From Anarhynchus alexandrinus (Eukaryota; Chordata; Aves; Charadriiformes; Charadriidae): 64,000 nt of DNA. This document shows positions 1 through 12,424 of this stretch, one piece after another. How positions within the stretch are numbered: position 1 is the stretch's first letter; every line of letters starts with the position of its first letter. The notes beneath the pieces were generated by a model. The model saw only the letters and a list, made by a program, of their open reading frames with translations, was not told the origin of the DNA and did not search any database. The translations under genes and the position numbers were made by a program. The stretch is from NCBI GenBank assembly GCA_008711295.1, contig VUYV01000212.1:145775-209774 (forward strand). Reading direction: 5' to 3'.

Positions 1-1115
1 TACTGCATACTCACTGAGCACAGTACCAATATTTATTTAAATAGAAAAACTGTGTCCATGTAACATGTTATTTCCTGTAGACTGATGCATTTTACTTGAT
101 GTCAAAGCACATTTTCCCCACAAGACAGCATTATTAGCAAATCAATACAGGAAAACAAAGCATACAGTACAACAAGTTAGTTTTAAAAATTAGTGTCAAT
201 ATTCTTTTAATAAATCCCATCCCAATGAATAAAGAAATTGAAATAGTGCTGAAATTATATAGTACAGAGCACATTTTTGTCTGAGGCAAAGATAACTGAT
301 TTTAACTCACAAGCAATGAAGCTATCTACTGTATACCATTCAAATTTTAGAGGCATAAAGATAAAAGTTATCTCTCAGTTATACTTAAAAACAGAAAACA
401 CAAAGTGCAAAATATTAATACTATTGTTTCCTTAAGTTTCTGCAATATATAAGCCACAGGTGACTGACCACACGCAAACAATAAAATAGGGATAGAAATG
501 ACTGGGGATGAATGGTACTCATGACACCTAAGAGAGCTTGACATTGCAACAACCTCCGAAATTGTTTCAGTTGAATGTTTTCAGTCATCGAAGTTCCAGA
601 TGAAAATGCCAGTGTCCTTTTTTTTTTCCAAAAAACAGTGCTTTCAAACAGAGAAGTAGTGTAGGTGACAGAAGTAAACTTTTCACGATATCTCGAGATA
701 AACTATAAATTCTCAATCCTCAAAATCCTTTTCATACTGCTTTTTATAATGTCATGCAGCACATAAAATGAGAGGTGAAACAGAACATCTCATGTTTTAC
801 ATAAAAGATTACTTTATTTCTAATATCAATATAAAAAACTGATACCTAATTAAATGTACGTGACATTTTACAAAATCCAACTGTTAACAGTATGTTTTCC
901 ACTACATTAATAAATTAGTTTGCACTAAACTTTTGAGCCTTACTACCTAACAAATTATGATCTATTATTCAAAAAGCAAGTTTGTTTTTCTGCATTGCAT
1001 CCACGGCGATTTTAGGTTTCCTTTGAACAATTATGTTACCCCGAGAAGCAAAATGAAGACAGACTGGCCTTTTCATGCGCTTGAAGCAGAGACGTTCACG
1101 AGGTTTAATGGTCTC
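1..1115. other. AT-rich intronic sequence, no feature seen
   Basis: This stretch lies within the inferred intron 3 of TTC29. I see no exon, repeat of known family or RNA gene. Open frames are short and unlike known proteins. Confidence 0.5.
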
Positions 1116-1345
1116 TGGGGGCATCTACTGGAAATCAGGGAAACTGCAGCCAGGACATGTTAATCAGGCAGCTGTCAGCGCGGCGCGGCAGAGGGCTGCA
1201 GAACAAAGAAGGGCACCAGCGGGGATCAAGCGCTGCCAGCGCGGCGCGGGAGAAGCGCGGGGGGTTACGTTACCCGGTGGCACAGCAGCACCGTGCCGAA
1301 AACACGCAAACATCGCCCGCCCGCAATTAAACTGGCCGGATTAGA
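1116..1345. promoter_or_regulatory. Small isolated CpG cluster
   Basis: A short GC- and CpG-rich block lies deep within AT-rich intron 3. A 13-base motif, CAGCGCGGCGCGG, occurs twice, at 1176-1188 and 1237-1249, so part of the block appears internally duplicated. A TTACGTTACCCGG segment follows. An open frame of 89 codons across it is explained by base composition and resembles nothing I know. It could be a minor intronic promoter, an enhancer with CpG content, or a GC-rich insertion. Confidence 0.4.
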
Positions 1346-4300
1346 GGGAGCAGACAGCTTTGTAACGCTGGCTGTCTTTAATTTTAAAATTGAACCTTGA
1401 CACGAATATAAACCTAACGTCCTCTTTCCTTTTTGAATGGTCGTACGTGCGTGCTAGCAGAAAAAGATTTCAGATGGATTTTTTTAAAACAAATTATTTT
1501 TTAATGAAATCTGGAGCATATCTATATATTTGTGCTTAAAACAAAGATACCAATTAATCTGTTTTTAATTTAAAGCATATTTGTTTCATTTTTTTTTTTA
1601 AATCCATGAAATTCAACAGATGAAAACCGTAATACTTAACACGAACATAGACGATGCTGAGAATCCACTGTTCCTCCGACTGTACACTCACCTCTGGCAT
1701 TACCAAAACCCTGTTGATATTGCTACACGTTTATTTACAAGCGTTGGGTAAAACAGTGAAATGAGGTCCACTTAGTGGGTCTGGTTAGGTATCACGCATT
1801 TGTCCTACATCAGCAGTTACCGTGATGCAGTATTTTATGCATGAGCTGATGAAAAATTCTGTGCACTTCTGTGTGTGTGTCATGGGGGGGTAGGTGTCAG
1901 AAGAATTTTTAGCACCAAATAAAAAACCACTGAAAGTTAAAGTTGCCGTTTTACAGTACCATGTTATAGATGATGATTTCATGTAGTATAATATGACACA
2001 GGTGGAGTCAGCTATTTATTGAATGTGTATCTGCGAGCTTGAAAAGGCACTGCTATTGTTAACGCTGTGCTTTAAGTGTACCTGGATGTTGCTACAGGCA
2101 TTTTACTTTTCTTAAACTGTACAGCTACTCATATAATTTTCTTACATGTATTTCTTTTATTATTATCATTGCTAGTCTAAAACGATCTAGAGTTGTGCTG
2201 AGGAATCAGAGAAATCTGATTCTAATCTGCCTTTACCAGTGCAAAAATTGTAAATACTAACCTTCAGTGAGGCTAATGAAATTACACTGTTGTTACAATC
2301 TCAAGGACCTTCCTATATTATGGTATTGTACTTTTACAAGACTCTTAAGCAATGCTGGGAGATCACGACAGTACCATACTGCATTCCCTTTAACTTAAAA
2401 TCCTGCATTCTACCCTTTACACTGAAAGAGAGAAAAGAAAAAAGAAATTAAGAGGTCAAGAGGAAGGTACTGGTGTTAGAAATAATCAAAATAGTATAGC
2501 ATAACAGAATTATTTATCCAGAGCTTAATTCTACATGCCTCCTGTCTGGTGTGGTCAATTACAGACATGCAAAGTAAGTGCAAAAGTCTACTATTTTCAG
2601 ATGACAGATTATTTTTTTTTTAATATCACAGTTCATATCTTTAGGTTTTGTAGGATTTAATTAGTACTACAGGTTAATGCCAGGTGCTGATTACAATACA
2701 AGTGTACTGCAGCAATCACATTTTGTAAAGCACAAAATGGCATGGATTAAACAACGATAGTATATAAAATATTAAAGTGTACTTCCAGTGTAAAAATAAT
2801 TACTCTACCAATTATTATAATGTTTAAAAACTGTATTCAAATAGATTTCATCCACTTGGGATTTCCTTCTGCAGTTGGCACGTCAATGACTGATATAAAT
2901 GCCTTAGCTAAGGATCACAAAATTATGAAAAAATAACCAAGATATTTTTGCTTAAGTTTATTTAAACAAATACATTTTACTTCCCCCTATTTCCTGTCTA
3001 TAAATCTATAAGAAAGTTTAAATTACATCAAGTATGTGAATACTTAGCTACTTTGTATTTAACCTATATGCAAACACACACAGCATAAACAAGGAGACAC
3101 AAGAATTTCCTCACTAAAATTTGAAAACTATATGCATCAAGTAAAAACAAATATATTATATGAAACACTAAAAAGCCAAGCATGCTGTAAGAATTCATAA
3201 CTTCAGGCTGCTCTGCCTAAGAATCAAAAGAGGAATTATTATTTAGTAATAGCTGGACAGCCAAAAAAACATAACAGTTTTGCAACACTGTTAGTGACCC
3301 ACATCTAAAAATATGGTTAAAACTTCTGCAGGGCTTTGCTGAACACAAAAATCACTTGTGCAAATACTTGGTAAATACGGAAGCTGAAGATTTGACTATT
3401 GCATTCAGTGATGCTACGATCCAGGTTACAGTGGTGTAAAACCATGTACTCACACTGCTGAAATCTACATTGTCATGTGTCTGGGCTGCGATCTACAGAA
3501 GTTAGGTACACAGCTAACTTGAAAATATAGTCGAGTCGTCTGAGTACCTGAGTTCAGTGTGAAAATTTATATACATACACACTTTGGTGAGTCAAGCTCT
3601 CAGTTGATCAAGGTACTCACCACATTTTCACCACATACTGCTACTGACACAAAGCTCTTTCACTGAATGAGGGCACAGCCCTCTTTAATCCTAGTTTAAA
3701 GATTGTATATTTAAATACTTTTCTTTTAGTGAAATATTTACTGGACGGTAATATGTTAAAATGTAGACTATAGTAATCTCATCAAAGATATGAAAGTACA
3801 GTAAATGCCATTAAGTAGTAATTGACTGTTAGCTTACACATCAGAATTTTTGATTACTAAAGATGAGAATTAAATTATATTGGGGTGGGGTGCATGTTTT
3901 TTAATTCCAAATTATAAAGCTGAAATAGCTAATGTCCTAATACAAAAAGTATAAAATCCACCAACCCCCCAAATGTTATAAAAAGAATTCCCTACTCTAA
4001 ATATTAAATGAAAAATACTGCATGACAATTTGTATTGTACATCAAGAGAGGGAAGAACATATACTTGAAATTGACTTTTTTAACCATTTTTTTTTTTTTA
4101 AATAAGAAAAGGTTTATGGAGCTATGTATACAGAACTATTAATAGAAAAATGAAAATAAAGTATATCAGAAAAGAAATATGTAGGTACTTTATACCATAT
4201 ATAGGTACAATAACTTTCAGCATAAGTAATGCAGTATTTTTCATCTACTGCCTCACAGCCTCTGACTGTTGTCAAACCACACTTTAACCTAAATCATGCA

Positions 4301-4830
4301 ATCAGAAGTGGATGCATAAACTGTCAGCAGGATCCTGCAAAGAACACATATATTGAACTCGCTTCCTTTTGTTCAAAGCTACACTGCCACTTTAACACTA
4401 CATAAAATGAAAAATTAATCAATTATAAACATCAAAGGATGACACAGAAAAAGTATTTTAAAATGAATGAAAGTACTGTAATAATTAAGAATCCTCATTA
4501 ACCCAGAAAATGGAAATATAAATTTAGCAATGAACTTTTGGAACATTCTGTCCCTAAACATAAATGCAAAGAAAGCACTAAAAATAAAGATAAAAGTGCT
4601 ACCGTTATAAAAATGTTCTTCATACAGAAGAACACACACCTTCTGCACACACACCTGTGATTATTTCAAGCATAATCAGAAAAAACATTATCTTAATTAA
4701 TCTTTCTGCTTTTCTTTCTAAATTAATTATGTTCATTAACAAAAAGTAATTCCAGCCATATTTCATGGGCTATTATTTATCAAAATGAAGTATTTCTCAA
4801 CTTTCCTCTTTTATTTCCGAGCTGACCTAA
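1346..4830. other. AT-rich intronic sequence, no feature seen
   Basis: This is part of TTC29 intron 3. It contains a short TG run near 1870 and an A/T-rich background. I could not identify an exon or a repeat family. Confidence 0.45.
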
Positions 4831-4985
4831 TGGACTGAGAGCTAGAAACATGTGAGTTTGGAACCGTTTCCATTTGTCTCGCATGATATCGGAGAAGTCA
4901 TTAAATTTCTCTGCAAGTTTCTTTCACAGTGTGCAAAAGTATTTTTAGAAAAAGATAATAATAATTATTTACCTCTGTGTCTTCT
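4831..4985 (+). repeat. MIR-type ancient SINE remnant
   Basis: The segment follows the order of the MIR core and 3' half: a GAGCTAGAAACATGTGAGTT start, then AGTCATTAAATTTCTCTG, a CAGT-TTC-like part, and AAGATAATAATAATTATTTACCTC. In the MIR consensus these correspond to AAGTCACTTAAC-TCTCTG, the CTCAGTTTCCTC block and GATAATAATA-TACCTACCTC. It is heavily diverged, as expected for an insertion older than the bird-mammal split. The boundaries are approximate. Confidence 0.6.
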
Positions 4986-7900
4986 CAAGCTGATGCTATG
5001 AATTATCATAAAATCCTATACAAGGCTATGCATTTATTATACTATTGCTATGAACAATTCCCACAGTATTTTTGCTTTTGTTTATGATATCTCATAAAAG
5101 TTCCCAAAAGAACTTACTCAGTAGTCTAAGGAGAAACAGACTACACAGAGATTAAGAGGAAAAGAAAAAGAGGATTTTACACAATTCAGAAGGATTCACT
5201 ATGAGAATTATTAGGAAGTCATGATTGTACGAAGGCAAATTAGACTTTCTTTATTTCAGAATTTTTTTGTATGTTAGAGATGCTTCACCTTTACGGAGTC
5301 TTTTAAAAACAGAAGTCAGTTGTGTATTGCTTGTACATTATCTTCAGTACTAAATATTGTTGAACTATTGAGAAATGAAAGCACTAGAAAACCGTAAGAC
5401 CAAACTTAGTAAAAACAACAAGTTACATAAAAAAAGAAAAACTTCAGCTCACTGTGTTCTTCTTTATTAAAGTATGTCATGTATTTTATCTTTGCAAGAG
5501 TTTGATGAGTTTTTGCAAGTAAAATTCTGTTTCCTCTATACTTGCTAATAGTCATGAGAATCTGTAGTTTGCACCTTCCCATTAAAAATGTATTGTATTT
5601 TTTGAAATTATTCACCCCGCCTTTTATCCAGATCATGTCTTTGAAAGGAGGAAGTAGATAATAAATGGAATAATTCATGACTTCCCATTAAATATGAAAC
5701 TTTCTTTTGCAGAGTTTAGAAAATGAAGTTCTACATAATGTACAGAAGTTGATTAGAACTTTTTTTAACCTTTTCAAGAAAAACCTTTCACATTACACTA
5801 AAGCACAGAGAAGTTTCTTTTGGAAAGGCAAACCATTCACTTCCCACACAGTTCTGTTCTTTAGATCACTGCCTAATTACACTAAATAATATGTTTATCA
5901 GGCCCAAAATTCGTAGAGATCATTCATTTGACCAAAAAGAATGTGTGCCTCTAAGTGCTAAAATCTCTTTTTGAAAGTTGTTTAATAAACATTGAATCCT
6001 GGTCATGGCAAGCAAGATTGTTAGGAATTATTCAGACAGAAAAAAATACATATTTAAATAATATTGTGGAAGAAATTTAAAATTTATCATCTAGCTCAAT
6101 AAGTGACTTGTGCCATCTCCCTTTCCACAATCAGCAGGGAGTTTGGGATAGAGTGCCTTAATTTAAAATTTCTTTTACTATGAAAGGATACATTTCTTTG
6201 GTTCTGATTTACCCTTTTCCATAGTTTTTAGTATTTAAAAGTGAAGAAATATCCTCATAAAATGTAAACAAGTTGACACAACATTCTACCAGTTCTCAAC
6301 CAGAGTAATGTGAACAAAGAGGGTCATAAGGTGCTCACAGGTCATATCCAAAGATTGCCATCAGCAAGAACAGCAAAATCTTGCTAGGACCTGAACACAA
6401 AAAGGAAAGAACAGATTCCTTCTTTCTCCTTTGGCTGCTATTTCCTTCTGTAGCTGGCTTGAGCTCTCCTCTCTCCTTCTGTCTTCATAGTGTCATACAA
6501 AGAACAGACGGAAGCAGCTCAAATCAGTGCATCACTAGAACCAAGTACTGTGTGATGAAGGACTGAAATACAAAGGAAAAGCAGAATCTGCACCTACACA
6601 TTGCCTATGTCTGAAATTGCCTTTTGCAAGCTTTCTAGTAATAGCAGCTGTCCCTCCTCCTTCCTTGCCTTAACCCCACACCAACAAGATATTTTTCCTA
6701 ATACTTATTTTTGGCAGTGCCCCTCCCCTTTCCCTTGAGAGCCTTACTTCATAACACAGCAAAGGTCAAATCCACCTTACAACACAAAATTCCCAAGCCT
6801 AAATTATATATGTTCAAATTGGGAAGCCCTGGCAAAGATTCCAGACTGTGAAAAAGAAAACATGGCAATATGAGAAGCTGTCAATGAAAGAAGCTTCCAA
6901 TCTACTTGTTGAGTAAAAGATTTCACAGGTCATTTATGAAATCACCTTACTAATTTATTTGGTAGAGGTGAAAGCTACTAAAAAGTCTGGATTAATCAAA
7001 ATGCCAATCAGCTATTTGTGCTCAGCTTCCTTAAAGAACCAGTCCATCAATGCAATAGACTAGAATAAGAACAAATAGAAAAGCAAATAAATCTCAAACT
7101 GAGTACCAAAACTCTCATGATTTAAATAACATATAAAGAGAGGACAAGATTAGAAGAAGCCAAGTCTAATAGTAGGGCTTCCTAGGCCATCATGGCTATG
7201 ATGAAAATAAAGAATGAAACACCCTTCAAGCCAGGCCTTCTCCTCTCCATCAGCCCGCAAACCCCATTCTTCTCCCTCAGTGGACTCTCCAGATCACCCT
7301 GACCTCTAATCAGGTGAGGAAGTTTCTTCCTCTTTAGTCTTGGAGGACAGATAGGGTTGAATACTCAGAGACCAACTGGTAGAAGAACTAAGGGCGTAGG
7401 AAAGAAATCTTTTATTTCCACAAACTTATCTTGAGTACTAACACTTAATCTCTCATTAATTGTCTGACGTCTTTTTTCCTTAAGTCTACCTAGCTGACAC
7501 TGAAAACAGCAGAAACTTGGGGGGAGGGTAGTAAATGATCTGTCCCTTTTAATTCTCTCACTGAAGAATGGAAGAATAATCTTCTATCAGATGGCACTAA
7601 CAGAAGATTTAAAATGATGCGAGGTCACTTTTGTTTTGGACTTATCAGCTTCTTGTAGAAATGCTGCCTCAGGAATTAGTGAATGCAACTCTCTAAGACT
7701 TCTACCTGATCCTTTTTACAGCTTTCAAAATTCAATAGTTCTTGAGTGTGAGATTCATCGGTAAATGTACATACCTACATTTGAGCTGGTCACCCTAAAC
7801 TCTCTATATAAGTAATGGAGAGAAATAGGTGCTTCAAAAGTATAATTCACCTTATTCTAAAGCAGTTGTCTGAATCCTTAAAGGTGGGGCTCAACTAATC

Positions 7901-8109
7901 AAATTACTTATTCTTCATTATTTCTATTGATTATATGGGGTGATTAACCTAGTTCTCTGGATCAGCTGAACTTATGTGAAAGTCCCTTTGCTCTTTTTGC
8001 AGAGAAGGACAAAGGTTTATGGAAGCAAAGGATTGCTACTATATTCACCAGTCATCACTCCTAGAGCAAAAATATTTGCAAAGATCTGCAAAGATTGATC
8101 TGCCCAGTA
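4986..8109. other. Intronic sequence, no feature seen
   Basis: This is part of TTC29 intron 3. It is mixed AT-rich sequence with a slightly more GC-rich, pyrimidine-rich stretch near 6400-6760 and 7230-7340. I found no exon with both splice sites and no recognisable mobile element. Confidence 0.45.
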
Positions 8110-8300
8110 TTAGCTGAGATAGCTGGCAATTGCTCTGGGGGTCACAGCCCAGCTGCAAATGAAAGCCTTTGCCTTTTTGTGTTCCAGGTAATCTTGAAGT
8201 GGACCAGCCTTCTGGTGAATTCTAAGCAGAACAACCCACTGTATCTCAAACACATCTGATCGAATGCGATGATCTTGTCTCCAGCCTGAAAAAGTCATAT
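8110..8300 (-). pseudogene. Possible RPL18-like pseudogene fragment
   Basis: On the minus strand, one frame reads AGDKIIAFDQMCL. This resembles the ribosomal protein L18 segment with pattern AGGKI-TFDQLAL. A second frame, reached by an apparent frameshift, reads WVVLLRIHQKAG, which resembles the following L18 stretch (TVLL-GPRKG). Further along, the nucleotides CCTGGAACAC correspond to the L18 PGTPH region, after an apparent deletion of roughly 20 bases. Co-linear matches in order support homology, but each is short and frames are broken. Upstream of about 8300 I cannot follow the coding sequence. If real, it is a non-functional, probably retroposed copy. Processed pseudogenes are uncommon in birds because CR1 does not use poly-A templates efficiently, which makes caution necessary. 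The segment could be coincidental. Confidence 0.33.
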
Positions 8301-9163
8301 CAGAGCATGTCTTTACTGACACAAATTTATCAAGGCAAGCTTTCCATAACACACTGATCCACCACTCACAAGACAGAAAACACAAATACAAATTTCCTGC
8401 ATATCTAGGTCAGCCCCTATCGTCTATGTAAAATAATTTAGATGTCATCTGACTATCAATGAGTCTTAAGTGAGGACAGTAGAACTCCATCATCCGATTC
8501 ACAGGAATAACATCTAGTAAAATTGTTAATGTAATATATTTTTTGTTACTACTAAACAAAACTGTTCCTCTCATCAAAAAGATGTCAAAGTCTCTCTTTC
8601 TAGACTTTAATTCTTTTTTGATGACATGGTTGTCTTTGGACAGTTTTCATTTGTATGAAGAGGAGAGAACGGTTACTTGATCTTTCTGGCCCTGACAAAA
8701 AGAACAGGAAACAGGAATGACAATATCAAATTCTGATCCATTCTAGGCTCCAATCTATTCAACCCTGGAATCAATCTCTTGGTGAAAAATGCCTTACTTC
8801 ACAGTTCATCATGAACTTTTTGACTCTTAAATCAGTCATAAGGACAATTTTTAATTTTTACTGCAACCCGATTTTGAGCCATTAATGATTGGTGAGTCGA
8901 GACCAAGAACAGAAAGTATCAGCGAAAGCACACTGAAGGCCAGTGGAGTCAGCCAACCTCCCCATAAGCTTACAAAAGCCTAATTCTGTGGCAAGAAAGC
9001 AGTCATATTCTGCATTAATGTGAACCTTTACTTTTTTTTTCATTTCCAGCTTCTTACACCACATTGACTTCTTATTTCAAGTTAAAGTCTTAGAGAAGGA
9101 AACAAAACAAAATCAATGAAAAAAACAAAGCAATATCCTGTTTTAATATAATTAAAGTGCTAC
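8301..9163. other. Intronic sequence, no clear feature
   Basis: If the RPL18-like fragment is real, its 5' part should lie here on the minus strand, but I cannot trace it with confidence. Isolated matches such as a CGGATGATGG stretch near 8490 are too short to use. Confidence 0.4.
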
Positions 9164-9205
9164 CTTTCTTAAGCGCTGTTTTTCTTCCTCTTCTATCATA
9201 TCACC
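9164..9205 (-). other. Orphan exon-like segment (14 codons), phase-incompatible with TTC29 exon 3
   Basis: On the minus strand there is a 42-base open stretch, GDMIEEEEKQRLRK. It is bounded by a T-rich acceptor region (poly-T, then TTTTTTGTCCCAG) and a moderate donor (AAG|GTAGCA). It looks like a short exon encoding a charged helix. Splicing directly from TTC29 exon 3 (which leaves two bases, GC) would hit TGA in the fourth codon across the junction, so it cannot be the next constitutive exon. It could be an alternative or poison exon, an exon joined through an unseen intermediate exon, or chance. Confidence 0.22.
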
Positions 9206-9229
9206 CTGGGACAAAAAATTATTACAAAT

Positions 9230-9251
9230 AAAAAAAAAAAAAAAAAAAAAA
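9230..9251 (+). repeat. Poly-A tract (22 A)
   Basis: A homopolymer run lies 24 bases beyond the orphan exon-like segment; on the minus strand it is a poly-T tract upstream of the candidate acceptor. I saw no retroposed sequence preceding it that would make it a poly-A tail. Confidence 0.9.
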
Positions 9252-12200
9252 GAAAAACATCTTCACATTTTTCCACAGAAAAATGAGATTATAACATAAA
9301 CACACTTAACAGAATTCTTCTCATTTGCTGAAGTTTGGAACAGAGTACAATACTGTATAATAGAAGGATAACTGCAACCTTTTTCCCCCTTCAACTATGA
9401 AGCAACTAGCTTATCTTAATTTTAAAGAATATTGTGAAGGATATAATTTTAGGGAACAGGTTTAAAGATTTGCTTGTTTCCATAAATGTGATACTAGCCA
9501 TACACTCCTTTGTTTAGGAGTTAATAAATTTGTTATCTGCCTAACGTGCACAAAAAAAAATAAAAGGTGTTTAATATTAAGCAGGAGTGTGGCTACAAGA
9601 ATTTGTCTAGACAGATGTCTTGACTGACTTATCAAGTTAACCTCTGTATTAAACAAAAGTACAGATATTTAGGTGGCAAAAGAAAGATATCCTGTCCTTT
9701 TTTTAAAGAAGTGCAGTAATTGCTTCTGGAATTGAAACAATATTAAAAAAAATACACAGCATATTATAAGCCATTTCTCACACTTTTAAAAATAAAAATA
9801 TCTGTTGTCTGCTGAGACATACAAAGCATAACACTGATTTCAGTAAGATCATTTACAGATATGGCATTGACTTATTTTATAAATTCATTTAAAATTACAG
9901 TTGATGCATTTAGTTTTTTATAACTAGACTAGCCTAATACTATTATAATTGTGTAACTGCTAGTTTGTTACCATTTGTTTGCTCTCAAATGATTGTGTCA
10001 TGTTTATAGGCCAGCATTAGTAAATTACATACTATAGAAATTTTGTAACTGCTGAGCTATTAGCAAAAGCTAAAATTCTGAGAATAATTAAATGCACAGA
10101 ACACAAATGTAATATTTTAAAAGATATACTTAAAAAATCTCCATAAAAATGAACCAGAATACATATGATATTTCAGTTTAACCTTCTAAGAGGCTTTGTT
10201 AACTTTGAAAAACAGCATATTGCAAAACAGTAAGGAAACACCCCACTTTGTGTTGGTATTGCAGAACAGATGATAAAATTCTCACTTCATTGTGGATTTC
10301 CTTGCTAGTTTCCCTTTCCACAACCTCCAGACTCAGGGTTTGGATATAAAAAGAAAAATCTTATAGGAGGGGGTTTTAGGTTGGTTTTTGTTTTGTTTTG
10401 TTTGTTTATGTGTCGGGTTTTTTTTTTTCCAATAGCAGTAAAAGGCTGACCTGATCAAATCAGAGCTGTAAAATGCACTTTGAAGCCCCAAGGCCTTCCT
10501 AAAATAGCAGTGACTACCTGTGTAATCACAGAGAGAACACTTCTGTCCCTAGCATGGTGTGTGTACTGTGGAAATCCACTGGGGCTAAAGACTGAAACAG
10601 CTCACTGGGAAGGCAAGTCAGTCTGTAACAATTGTTGTAGCGTAATGACTACAGCAGCACCGCATAGCTGGTACGGAACTAGGGTGACAATAAGCAAATG
10701 TACTTATTTCTGTGCTTGCCCCCTGAGGTCTGATACTTCTTCCACCCTCACAGAGCAACTATGCTACCCTTAATTCAGGGGACAGGACCTCTGCCAGCAC
10801 AGCATTTGCTCAGGAAGGATCTGTTCCTTATGTTGGTCCAGCTCATGCAGAATGCGACCGAGTCACAGACCAATCTTAGTTTCCTTCTCTTTAAGCAGGG
10901 AGTATTTAAACCAGCTATGACATCTGGCACAATTAGTATGACAGCATGATCAAAGGTAACTGTCCCACATCAACCGTGTGCGCTCACAGAGCAGTAACAT
11001 GGCACTCCCCACTGCCTCACCTAACTCACTTCCCTGTCACTGTCAGGCTGCTCTCTCCCACAGACTGTGACTGTGATAACAGTCGCTCAAACAGAAACAA
11101 AGGAACTCAGTGAACTTTGCAAACCCGAGGATGACATACTGAGAAAGTCCTGCCCAATCCCGTCATTGAACTCATCTTTAGTCCATCATCTTTGAGCCTA
11201 GTCTTAATTCAAATAAAAGAAGTGGGGGTACAACTTTGCTTTAAACAAACTACTCTCCTAGATCATCAGACCAGATACATTACAATCTTTGTACTGACAG
11301 TCAGAACACTTATCAGCTTTAGCATGTCACCATTGTAAAAATAAAGGTGATGCAGATGTGTATCACAGGAAAGGAAAGTGTGTCTGCTGGCTGAGTATTA
11401 TATGGTATGGTTTCAGGACACTGCTAAAGTTACTATCCCTCAACTCTAATTTGACAATTTTCTAGATTTGAATTTGAAAGTTTTTAGGGAAGGTTTGCAG
11501 GTACATTCTTAGGCTAGGACGCAGAAAAGAAGCATGTTTTGCAAGAAAGTAGCTGGTCGAATTCCTGTCTGATTGATAGAATGTTTTTATGCTGCAAGGG
11601 TGATCTTGCAATATTAATTGTTAAGGTGCCTAGAGCCCTTGTATATGCATCTTTTTATTATTTAAATATTGAAATAAATAAATCATCTCACTTAAGCAAC
11701 CAGCAATTCAGACTTGTTAGAATTCTTTCATTAATTTTGATGGTGCTGAACCCCAGATCTGTTAAAAGACTCCAGAAGAATAAGTCGGTCGCAGTCTCTT
11801 GTAACTTCTAAATGTAAATACCTCAGCTGTAAGAAATCAAAAGTTATCTAGATTTCTTTCATTCATTGGGTTTTTAAATAACTAATGGTGTATTAAATGC
11901 TTCACCGCAGAAGTCAGCACTTGGGCTTGGCTAAATAATAATTCAAAATTACAAGACCGTGTATGTCAGTATACTAAGCTTCCACCCCAGAGGAGGTATT
12001 TCACAGAGGCTCTGAAAAAAAAAAAGAAAAAAAACCCACAAAAAAGCAGCACAATTTCAAATATAATTACTGACATAATCTTAACCATAGTGTTACAAAT
12101 GTGATATAATATTTTAGTAAATATACAAATTAGTAAAACCAAGGAGTTAAATGCTTTGATATATTTAAGATCAGGAGAAATGAACCATCATTATTTAATA

Positions 12201-12340
12201 TCAACTTCAATTTTTAAATGCCAACTTCCACTAAAAAGGGTAGGGCCTAGGGAACTTTAAATTTAAATGATTATGATGACTAGAAACAAAGGAAACAATA
12301 AACTTATGGATGTTAAAATGCCTCAAAAAAGCCAACTTAC
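9252..12340. other. Intronic sequence, no feature seen
   Basis: This is part of TTC29 intron 3. Around 10450-11200 it is less AT-rich and contains longer chance open frames on the plus strand (97 and 62 codons) with no recognisable homology. A minus-strand acceptor-like pyrimidine tract at about 12014-12050 precedes a 37-base open segment that could bridge exon 3 to the orphan exon in phase, but its donor is weak. Confidence 0.4.
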
Positions 12341-12424
12341 GCAGCAGCTTCTTGTTTTGACAACCCTTTGATATTCTTCGCCAAATAATCATCTATGCCA
12401 TCTTTGTCTTTGATCAAATGAATC
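12341..12424 (-). CDS. TTC29: TTC29 coding exon 3 (diagnostic exon)
   Basis: This is an 84-base minus-strand exon. The acceptor is TTTAAATTTAG and the donor is GC|GTAAGTTG; phase is 2 in and 2 out. It encodes R-IHLIKDKDGIDDYL followed by AKNIKGLSKQEAAA. This matches the TTC29 N-terminal segment I remember from mammals (LIK-KD-ID-YL-N-KGLSK-E-AAYR) at most positions, and is the basis for naming the gene. TTC29 is a TPR-repeat axonemal protein needed for normal sperm flagella; human loss-of-function variants cause asthenozoospermia with malformed flagella. Only residues up to about 91 are encoded in this window. The next expected exon would begin AYR-like; I searched the rest of the minus strand by eye without finding it, so intron 3 is probably longer than 12.3 kb. 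Identity was not confirmed by alignment. Confidence 0.78.

Noticed and set aside
1075..1344. 89-codon open frame over the small CpG cluster
   Set aside because: Explained by scarcity of stop codons in GC-rich DNA; alanine/arginine-rich with no homology.
8200..8330. Considered as the next TTC29 exon (acceptor CTTTTTCAG and a peptide near DM)
   Set aside because: The peptide does not match the TTC29 segment expected after exon 3, and frames are broken; RPL18-like reading fits better.
10480..10949. Two consecutive cysteine-rich plus-strand frames (97 and 62 codons)
   Set aside because: No zinc-finger spacing pattern, no exon boundaries, and the opposite strand from TTC29; treated as chance.
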